From NCBI GenBank assembly GCA_947258905.1, contig CAMYKF010000115.1:1-5955 (forward strand): a stretch of DNA of 5,955 nucleotides, written 5' to 3'. Position numbers and translations under genes: made by a program. Shown here piece by piece: positions 1 to 4,605 of this stretch (positions within the stretch are counted from its first letter, which is position 1; every line of letters begins with the position of its first letter). The notes below the pieces were generated by a model that saw nothing but the letters and a program-made list of their open reading frames with translations, had not been told where the DNA came from and did not search any database. Origin of the DNA: an uncultured Pirellulaceae bacterium (GTDB lineage: Bacteria > Planctomycetota > Planctomycetia > Pirellulales > Pirellulaceae).

Positions 1-1
1 G

Positions 2-691
2 AACCTGTATCGCATGCAAAAGTCCTGGCCCGACGATCCGCTGGGACGCATCCTCCTGCTGGACGTCGATCGGCTTGGCGAAGCGGCGCAGTCAGAGTTG
101 CTGGGATTCCTCAAGCTGCCCGACTTCGAGTTACCACTGTTGGCCACTGCGGCGCCCGGCAGCCAGTCGGAAATCCTTCCGGAATTATGGCCACGACTGT
201 CAACGATGGTCATTGACCTGCCCCCCCTGGCTTCGCGACGCGAAGACATTGCGTATCTGGCCCAAGCCGTTGTGGAACAGTTCAATGAGGCCGGTCACGA
301 TCAGCTGGCCGGTATCCACGATGAGACCATGACGCTGTTGTGTCGTTATTCCTGGCCAGGCGAATTGTCCGAGCTGATCGAGGCCATCGATGAAGCCTGT
401 CGCAACGCTACGCCGCCGCTGATTCGGACCGCCAACCTGCCGGCTCACTTGCGCATCGCGTTGCGAGCCGACCACCAGTCGTCCGCACCGGATACCGAAA
501 TGATCGATCTGGACCGGTTCCTTGGCGAAATCGAAGATGAATTGATCGCCCGCGCGCTGGCCTGTACCGACGGCAACAAGAGCGAGGCAGCGCGGTTGCT
601 GGGCATCAGTCGGGCCCGCCTGCTGCGGCGGCTAACCACTGAATCAACCGCTTCCGGGCCAACGGACGGGGAACAGGGCAGCCCTGCATGA
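2..691 (+). CDS. Sigma-54-activator-like AAA+ fragment with C-terminal Fis-type HTH (5' end outside window)
   Basis: Probable DNA-binding transcription regulator of the NtrC/bEBP type. The reading frame is open back to the window edge, so the ATG at 14 need not be the start; the Walker A and GAFTGA regions would lie upstream and are not visible. In order: a Walker-B-like strand ILLLDVDRL (50-76); ELWPRLS, resembling the DLYYRLN arginine-finger segment; LPPLxxRREDI (218-250), a hallmark of the family; WPGELSEL (353-376), equivalent to WPGNVREL of the sensor II helix; and a Fis helix-turn-helix NKSEAARLLGISRARLLRRL (575-634). Oddities: the Walker B Glu is Val (65-67), the sensor II Arg is Ser (368-370), and one arginine-finger position is not Arg. 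This suggests a weak or inactive ATPase that may act mainly through DNA binding. The family is clear; loss of activity is inferred. The stop overlaps the next gene by ATGA. Confidence 0.82.
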   Translation, partial: NLYRMQKSWPDDPLGRILLLDVDRLGEAAQSELLGFLKLPDFELPLLATAAPGSQSEILPELWPRLSTMVIDLPPLASRREDIAYLAQAVVEQFNEAGHDQLAGIHDETMTLLCRYSWPGELSELIEAIDEACRNATPPLIRTANLPAHLRIALRADHQSSAPDTEMIDLDRFLGEIEDELIARALACTDGNKSEAARLLGISRARLLRRLTTESTASGPTDGEQGSPA

Positions 692-1146
692 AGCCCGCGA
701 CCGATCTGAGACTGGACCTGGTTGCCGCACCGCTACGCTGTTACCTGGCGGGCTGTGATCCCGGCTGGTCCCGTGAAATCCGCAAACAAGTTCCGCCAAT
801 GGAAGGGCTTTCGTTCCATGAACTGCCACGAGAAGTGCTGGTCGCGGATTCATTGCCGCACGGTACGCTGGTCGTCATGGGGATCACAAAAACGGCACTG
901 CCGCGGGACTTGCGTTTGATTCATGAGCTGTTTCAGCGGGGATGTCGCGTGATCGCTGCAGGTCCGGCGGATATCAGGGACTATTCGCTGCAAATTCGCG
1001 CTGCCGGTGCAATTGCCATCGTGACGGACATATTCGGATGCGATAAAGTGGCCGACATCATTCGGAAGGCCGGCGAACAACAGGCAAAAACACCTGGTAG
1101 CTGGCAAACCCGCTTCGTGAATCGACTGCCCTGGAACCCGGTTTGA
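688..1146 (+). CDS. Degenerate receiver-like (pseudo-CheY) protein, translationally coupled to the upstream regulator
   Basis: This 152-residue soluble protein has no membrane segment or signal peptide. Its ATG lies in an ATGA overlap with the upstream stop and has no strong Shine-Dalgarno, which fits translational coupling. The strand/helix order resembles a response-regulator receiver: RCYLAGCDPGW (17-27) matches the usual LLVDDDP start; LVVMGI (61-66) matches LVLLDI, the strand that bears the phospho-Asp; RVIAAG (87-92) matches strand 4; and AAGAIAIVTDIF (105-116) matches GAxxYLTKPF. The key residues differ: the first acidic-pocket position is Gly22, the phospho-acceptor position is Gly65 and the conserved Lys is Asp114. 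If the fold is right, it cannot be phosphorylated in the usual way and may act by protein contact, perhaps with the coupled regulator. The CDS is solid; the receiver assignment comes from reading motifs by eye and is moderate. A stand-alone conserved unknown protein remains possible. Confidence 0.72.
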   Translation: MKPATDLRLDLVAAPLRCYLAGCDPGWSREIRKQVPPMEGLSFHELPREVLVADSLPHGTLVVMGITKTALPRDLRLIHELFQRGCRVIAAGPADIRDYSLQIRAAGAIAIVTDIFGCDKVADIIRKAGEQQAKTPGSWQTRFVNRLPWNPV

Positions 1147-1215
1147 CCCTGCTAACTGGCGATTTCCCGGGCCGAATCCTGTTTCTTTCCCCCGCGGACC
1201 TGCGAATAATCTGGC

Positions 1216-2292
1216 ATGAACAATCCTCCCGGCGTTGAACAAGTCAATCTGGTCCTGAACGAAATCGCCGACCCCGAATCGGGGCGGTCGATCGTGCGCA
1301 CCAAACAGTTGTACGAGACCGTCGTGGATGGCGACACGATCAGGTTGCAGATTGGCCTGACCAGCCACAGCAATCCGGTCGCCGAGCGGTTTGTCGGTCA
1401 AGTCACCGAAACGCTGAAAGAGAAATTTCCCGCTTGCGAGGTCCACATTGAAATTCAGCAGCATCAGCGCAAGCCCGCCGCGCTGGGCCAGGTTGGATTG
1501 CGATGCAAGTCGGTGATCGCTGTTGGATCCGGCAAGGGCGGTGTGGGCAAGAGCACCGTGGCGACCTGTCTGGCACTGGGCCTGAAACGGGCCGGTTGTG
1601 CCGTCGGCCTGATGGATGCCGACGTCTATGGACCCAGCATTCCACAACTGGTCGGCGTCGATGGACAACTGGCCAAGATCGAGGAGAAAATCGCGCCGAT
1701 CGATGCCAATGGCATCCCGGTCATGTCAATCGGTTTTATGGTGCCGACCGGTCAGGCAGTGATTTGGCGTGGTCCAATGTTGCACTCGGCAGTCACCCAG
1801 TTTTTGCGCGACACCGACTGGGGAGAGCTGGACTATTTAATTATCGACATGCCGCCGGGCACCGGCGATGTGGCCCTGACCCTTTCCCAGTTAATGCCGG
1901 CTACCGGCGCCGTCGTGGTTTGCACGCCGCAAAAAGTCGCCTTGCTGGACGCCATCAAGGCGTTGTCGATGTTTGAAAAGGTGAAAATTCCGGTGCTGGG
2001 CATTGTGGAAAACATGAGCAGTTTTATTTGTCCCGACACCGGCAAGTCGTGGGACATTTTTGGCAAGGGCGGTGCGCGGCGACTGGCCGAACAGGCACAG
2101 ATTCCGTTTCTGGGGGAGTTGCCCATCAATATCGGCATGCGTGAGCGGGGTGACATCGGCCAGACCGCCAGAAACTTTGACGACCCGCAACTCGGCCCTT
2201 GGCTGGATCAGATCGTGGAGAATCTGGTCTGGAACCTGGCCTGTCAGGCGGCCGAGAACCCTGTGCAGCCCGACTTGCCGGTGCTCGGCTAG
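1216..2292 (+). CDS. mrp: Mrp/ApbC/NBP35-family P-loop ATPase, iron-sulfur cluster carrier
   Basis: Cytosolic ATPase of the MinD/Mrp group, which binds and transfers Fe-S clusters to apo-proteins; it is not a cation antiporter. The full-length 358-residue protein has an N-terminal MIP18-like (DUF59) domain at about residues 6-85. The ATPase domain follows: the deviant Walker A GSGKGGVGKST (104-114), MDADVYGPSIPQL (133-145), DMPPGTGD (211-218), the NMSSFICPDTG segment around Cys272, then IFGKGGA and LPINIGMRERGDIG. The start is well fixed, because an in-frame TAA at 1207-1209 lies just upstream of the ATG and the MIP18 domain begins directly after it. No clear ribosome-binding site is seen. 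Oddity: the usual C-x-x-C, which coordinates a bridging cluster at the dimer interface, is C-P-D-T, so only the first Cys remains. The gene may be co-transcribed with the two upstream genes (69-base gap, no terminator seen). Confidence 0.96.
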   Translation: MNNPPGVEQVNLVLNEIADPESGRSIVRTKQLYETVVDGDTIRLQIGLTSHSNPVAERFVGQVTETLKEKFPACEVHIEIQQHQRKPAALGQVGLRCKSVIAVGSGKGGVGKSTVATCLALGLKRAGCAVGLMDADVYGPSIPQLVGVDGQLAKIEEKIAPIDANGIPVMSIGFMVPTGQAVIWRGPMLHSAVTQFLRDTDWGELDYLIIDMPPGTGDVALTLSQLMPATGAVVVCTPQKVALLDAIKALSMFEKVKIPVLGIVENMSSFICPDTGKSWDIFGKGGARRLAEQAQIPFLGELPINIGMRERGDIGQTARNFDDPQLGPWLDQIVENLVWNLACQAAENPVQPDLPVLG

Positions 2293-2352
2293 GCACACAC
2301 CGTCTGATGGCTCGCGGCGTCAGTAATGCGCAAAGAAACAGGCGCAAAAAAT

Positions 2353-2376
2353 AGAGCCGCCCGGCAGGGCGGCTCT
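2353..2376. terminator. Bidirectional intrinsic terminator between converging genes
   Basis: A perfect 10-bp GC-rich stem (2353-2362 with 2367-2376) closes a GGCA tetraloop. Read leftwards it is followed directly by ATTTTTT (2352-2346), a classical U-tract, so it should stop the Lys/Arg-rich gene that ends at 2417. Read rightwards it is followed by GTCTTGTTGTTG, a weaker T-rich tail, so it can also serve mrp, which ends at 2292. The stem is seen directly; termination is inferred. Confidence 0.9.
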
Positions 2377-2416
2377 GTCTTGTTGTTGCAGGCCTCAAGA
2401 AGTAACCAGCTGGTAC

Positions 2417-2695
2417 CTACTTCTTGCGCTTAACCTTGCGCTTAACCTTGCGCTTGGCTTTCTTCCTGGTGACCTTCTTCTTGGCTACCTTTCTTTTGAC
2501 TTTACGTTTGGCTTTTTTCCTGGTTGTCTTCTTTTTGGCAACCTTTCGTTTCACCTTGCGTTTGGCTTTCTTCCTGGTGACCTTCCGCTTGACTTTACGC
2601 TTGGCGGTTTTCCTTTTCACCTTGCGTTTAGCCGTTTTCCGGACCACCTTTTTCTTGGCTGCCTTTTTTCTGGTAGCGCGTTTCTTTTTGGCCAC
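2417..2695 (-). CDS. Histone H1-tail-like Lys/Arg repeat protein, probable nucleoid or nucleic-acid-binding protein
   Basis: This 92-residue protein begins at GTG 2695 (complement). I chose that start over longer in-frame options because a perfect GGAGG lies 7 bases upstream and the sequence then opens with MAKKKRATRK; longer starts add 35 residues of unrelated composition. By my count 44 Lys and 17 Arg make up about two thirds of the chain. There are no acidic or aromatic residues; the rest is Ala, Val and Thr. Residues 39-92 are three 18-residue repeats of the form [VT]TRKKAKRKVKRKVAKKK, the last ending VKRKK. Residues 21-38 are two 9-residue units TAKRKVKRK. There is no globular domain. 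Such tails resemble the C-terminus of eukaryotic H1 and bacterial H1-like proteins, which bind DNA or RNA through charge. The exact role cannot be read from sequence; ribosome or RNA association is an alternative. Confidence 0.85.
   Translation of the reverse strand: MAKKKRATRKKAAKKKVVRKTAKRKVKRKTAKRKVKRKVTRKKAKRKVKRKVAKKKTTRKKAKRKVKRKVAKKKVTRKKAKRKVKRKVKRKK
2420..2581 (-). repeat. Three tandem 54-base coding repeats
   Basis: The 54-base units are 2528-2581, 2474-2527 and 2420-2473, each encoding one 18-residue Lys/Arg repeat. Units one and two differ at eight codons, seven of them synonymous (for example AAG/AAA, CGC/CGT, GTT/GTA). Unit three differs from unit one at two replacement codons (Ala to Lys, Lys to Arg) and four synonymous ones. 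Confidence 0.9.
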
Positions 2696-2702
2696 AGTAC
2701 GT

Positions 2703-2707
2703 CCTCC
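2703..2707 (-). promoter_or_regulatory. Shine-Dalgarno fixing the GTG start of the Lys/Arg-rich gene
   Basis: The complement reads GGAGG, then seven bases (ACGTACT), then GTG GCC AAA. This is the best ribosome-binding site in the window. It decides the start at 2695 over the in-frame options further upstream. Confidence 0.85.
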
Positions 2708-2810
2708 GTAAATTAGACCATTCGGTGAACTCCCTCTCGGTGGCATCCTGGTTGCCAGTGCCCGTCGAGTGAAACTCACCAACCTAGACAAAAAAACCAC
2801 ATCTCCGGGT

Positions 2811-2855
2811 CTGACAGGTTCGCGGCAGGCACTGGCCCGCGTGGAACCCGGTCAG
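2811..2855. repeat. Imperfect GC-rich inverted repeat upstream of the Lys/Arg-rich gene
   Basis: CTGAC (2811-2815) pairs with GTCAG (2851-2855), GGTTC (2817-2821) with GAACC, and GCGG with CCGC, with small internal loops. Read leftwards, a run of seven T follows about 14 bases after the stem (2796-2790). It could therefore be a poor terminator or a 5' leader structure for the leftward gene. Function is not established. Confidence 0.4.
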
Positions 2856-2898
2856 CAAACACTGACTGGCCATTCAGGCCCGGGGTGATCCACAGTTT

Positions 2899-2973
2899 TC
2901 TGTTTCAAACCGTTAACAACATTGAAACAGACAACGATGGAATGTCATACGTTGGATTAACGGTTTTCCATCG
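2899..2973. repeat. Pair of adjacent hairpins with complementary loops
   Basis: Hairpin A: TCTGTTTCAA (2899-2908) pairs with TTGAAACAGA (2922-2931), a perfect 10-bp stem with a 13-base loop. Hairpin B: CGATGGAA (2935-2942) pairs with TTCCATCG (2966-2973), a perfect 8-bp stem with a 23-base loop. The loops hold ACCGTTAA (2909-2916) and TTAACGGT (2957-2964), which are exact complements, so a kissing-loop fold is possible. The alternative view is DNA-level: two inverted copies of AAACCGTTAA starting 50 bases apart could be protein-binding half-sites. The pairings are exact; any role is inferred. Confidence 0.5.
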
Positions 2974-3247
2974 CTTCAAGTTTTAGAAAACGCGACAGAT
3001 TTTTCAACTGTATTTTGCCCGTTTGGGACACACCGACCAAAAAAAATTTCCTGTCACACTGCTGCATTTGGCAGTTCACCTGCCACTGACTCCGCCAACC
3101 CGTCTTGACTTTGCAATATTTACAATTTTTTTAGTGCACTGACTCGTTATGGTTTTTTGCCCTCCAAAAGCTGCGCGACCGAGGCCCGGCCGGAACACAA
3201 TCTGCCATGCACCGTCCCCCACGGCCACCGTGCCTTGAGGTATTTCC

Positions 3248-3556
3248 ATGGGCTACGAAGGCGATTCACCCGCGGGGGCATGTCCGGATGCACCGGCGAA
3301 CCATTCGGGAAACACCGAAAAACGCCGCACGATTGATCGCGGTTCGGCAGCACTCGCGAATCGATTGCCGCACCCGTCCGCTTGCAACCTGTTGGTCAGG
3401 CCTGCCGGCACGTCCCGCACCGCACCGCATAACCAGCATGATCTCCGCTTCCGCCACCATGCTGCCGCAAGAAAGAAACGCGCACTTTCAAACGCGTGTC
3501 GCGCTGCAAAACTGAAATTCCTGCCGTATGAAAAACATTTCAGTCCGAAAATGTAA
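3248..3556 (+). CDS. Possible small basic protein, unrecognised (weak candidate)
   Basis: This is a 102-codon frame whose ATG has GAGG seven bases upstream (3237-3240) and which ends at TAA. The product would be rich in Arg, His, Lys, Ala and Pro, with no membrane segment, signal or recognisable motif. For: a well-spaced ribosome-binding site, few rare codons, and a structured, then T-rich tract after the stop. Against: the middle codon position is unusually GC-rich for a real protein, the composition is what random GC-rich DNA yields, and overlapping frames on both strands are almost as long. I would annotate it only as a candidate; a non-coding RNA or plain intergenic DNA is as likely. Confidence 0.25.
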   Translation: MGYEGDSPAGACPDAPANHSGNTEKRRTIDRGSAALANRLPHPSACNLLVRPAGTSRTAPHNQHDLRFRHHAAARKKRALSNACRAAKLKFLPYEKHFSPKM

Positions 3557-3565
3557 TTTCAGCGC
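3501..3565. repeat. Nested inverted repeat before a T-rich tract
   Basis: CTGAAATT (3512-3519) pairs with AATTTCAG (3555-3562), and inside it ACATTT (3535-3540) pairs with AAATGT (3549-3554). The 3' arms are directly adjacent, which would let the stems stack. GCGCTG (3501-3506) can alternatively pair with CAGCGC (3560-3565). Runs of T follow at 3583-3607, about 20 bases later, which is too far for a textbook terminator. It could still be a 3' end structure for a rightward transcript. Confidence 0.4.
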
Positions 3566-3690
3566 CGAATTGCATGAAAAAAGTTTTGTTTTTTTTGAAT
3601 TTTTTTGTACTCAGTGGCAACGCGAGCAAATTTTCACGTGTTGCAGCAAGAAACGAATCGTCTGGCCCGTTTTTGTAAACCTGTTTTGCA
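3557..3690. other. A/T-rich spacer downstream of the protease gene
   Basis: This spacer contains long homopolymer-like T runs (3583-3607) and an 8-bp stem with one G-U pair, GCAACGCG (3617-3624) with CGTGTTGC (3637-3644), around a 12-base loop. Read leftwards the stem follows the protease stop by about 45 bases but has no T-run directly after it, so it is at best a weak terminator for that gene. Confidence 0.35.
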
Positions 3691-4470
3691 TTACCACACG
3701 CCGCCGCCGCGACCGGACATTTGCTGCAAGGTCATGTAACTGGAAATGCCCAGCAACGCAAAAAAGATTCCCATAAATGAATCGCCACGCGTAAAACCCA
3801 GTATGGCAATGATGGCGGCAGTCGCCACGCTGATGATCAACGCGGTACGTAACCCGTTCATGTTATCAGCCTTTTGGCAGATCTCGCGACTTACCTGACC
3901 GCCATCCAGCGGCAATACAGGAGCCAGATTCAGTACATTCCAGAATATGTTGCAAAACAGTCCCACGTAGAAAAATATCAGCATGGACTGATTGCCCTCC
4001 AGCGCCGTTCCGGTCAGGTTCGGAATCACGACCGGGAACATCCCCGGCCAGGCAAAAATCAACTGGCCCCGCAGGCCAATGACCGCAAGTGCAAAGAGCC
4101 CAGCCAAGGCAAATCCGGCAATCGGACCGGCCAGTGAGACGATGATCTGCTGATTGCTCGTCAGCCGCTTCTGGCTGCCCCAGCCGGACTGATGAATGGC
4201 CAGACCCCCGAACCAGTACAGGACAATGTGCGAAGGCACCCCGAAATACCGCAAGGCGAAGGAATGTCCCAGCTCGTGAACCAAAATGGACACAAAAAAT
4301 ACAATGATGAAAATCAGAATGACGACGCCGGCCGTTTGATCGCCCCCCTGGGCAAACTGGGCTCCAAATACAAAGGGCAGGACAAAGAACCCGGGATGAA
4401 TCCGCACCGGAAAGCCGAACAGATTGAAGGAGAAATCGTAACTGGTGCGTGGAGGTTCGTTGAGAAACAC
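3691..4470 (-). CDS. M50-family (site-2-type) intramembrane metalloprotease
   Basis: This 259-residue polytopic membrane protein is probably a zinc protease that cleaves substrates within or near the membrane, as SpoIVFB and S2P do. The N-terminal FGFPVRIHPGFF (18-29) is typical of the compact M50 group. HELGH (65-69), at the end of a hydrophobic segment (about 47-64), supplies two His ligands and the catalytic Glu. NLAPVLPLDGG (181-191) supplies the third zinc ligand, Asp189. Further hydrophobic segments lie near 108-132, 163-183, 207-224 and 231-246. There is no CBS or PDZ domain, so this is the minimal form. The start is GTG with GGAG six bases upstream (4477-4480). It lies 135 bases downstream of the large unknown gene on the same strand, with no clear terminator between them. 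The family is confident; the substrate is unknown. Confidence 0.93.
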   Translation of the reverse strand: MFLNEPPRTSYDFSFNLFGFPVRIHPGFFVLPFVFGAQFAQGGDQTAGVVILIFIIVFFVSILVHELGHSFALRYFGVPSHIVLYWFGGLAIHQSGWGSQKRLTSNQQIIVSLAGPIAGFALAGLFALAVIGLRGQLIFAWPGMFPVVIPNLTGTALEGNQSMLIFFYVGLFCNIFWNVLNLAPVLPLDGGQVSREICQKADNMNGLRTALIISVATAAIIAILGFTRGDSFMGIFFALLGISSYMTLQQMSGRGGGVW

Positions 4471-4605
4471 TTTTGACTCCGCATTGAGTCCCGGGTTGTG
4501 GTGTGCGGCAACTTCCTGCGCATTCTATCGACCAGGATATGTCAAATCGATGGCAGTTGCCCCCGGAACCGCTTCGGAATCGCCTCTTTGGCTGGACAGC
4601 GCCAA
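4471..4605. other. 135-base gap between two leftward genes
   Basis: A small hairpin, TTGGC (4588-4592) with GCCAA (4601-4605), sits directly after the upstream stop but lacks a T-run. Read leftwards, TTGACA is followed 12 bases later by TAGAAT (within about 4524-4547). The spacing is too short for a standard sigma-70 promoter, so I do not call one. Co-transcription and a separate promoter are both open. Confidence 0.35.
4477..4480 (-). promoter_or_regulatory. Shine-Dalgarno of the M50 protease gene
   Basis: The complement reads GGAG, six bases (TCAAAA), then GTG. This supports the GTG start at 4470, even though GTG is the less usual start codon. Confidence 0.75.

Larger units (their letters stand above)
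2708..3247. other. Intergenic region, no confident gene
   Basis: Apart from the two inverted repeats listed separately, this stretch holds a short hairpin, TGGCAG TTCAC CTGCCA (3069-3085), and the word CACTGACTC twice (3084-3092 and 3137-3145), with a CACTGACT copy at 2860-2867. It also holds a TTGACT hexamer (3105-3110) just before an A/T-rich stretch (3111-3133), which could be a poor rightward promoter without a well-spaced -10 box. About 2890-3170 is visibly richer in A/T than the flanking genes. I see no ORF here with a convincing start or protein-like composition, and no tRNA-like structure. Confidence 0.6.

Noticed and set aside
850..1668. Leftward 272-codon frame opposite the pseudo-receiver and mrp genes
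   Set aside because: It lies antisense to mrp, whose motifs are unmistakable, and shows no protein-like motifs; it is a codon-bias shadow.
2420..2581. Tandem 54-base repeats as a CRISPR array or mobile-element repeat
   Set aside because: The units abut with no spacers, stay in one reading frame and encode protein repeats.
2424..2711. Rightward 95-residue frame rich in Leu, Phe and Thr that looks membrane-like
   Set aside because: It is the exact antisense of the Lys/Arg codons (AAG/AAA read as CTT/TTT). The sense strand has a perfect ribosome-binding site and this one has none of note.
2696..2800. Longer start for the Lys/Arg-rich gene, adding 35 N-terminal residues
   Set aside because: The added residues have unrelated composition, and the GGAGG lies inside that stretch, correctly spaced for the internal GTG.
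2880..3170. Possible replication origin (A/T-rich DNA with TGATCCACA, one mismatch from a DnaA box)
   Set aside because: There is only one near-match, no cluster of boxes and no dnaA, dnaN or plasmid replication gene nearby.
3147..3515. Several other overlapping small frames on both strands in the intergenic region
   Set aside because: They have no ribosome-binding sites, are biased to Arg/Pro/Cys as in random GC-rich DNA, and overlap one another.
4524..4547. TTGACA and TAGAAT upstream of the protease gene as a sigma-70 promoter
   Set aside because: The spacer is 12 bases, well short of the usual 16-18, and no better-spaced pair is seen.
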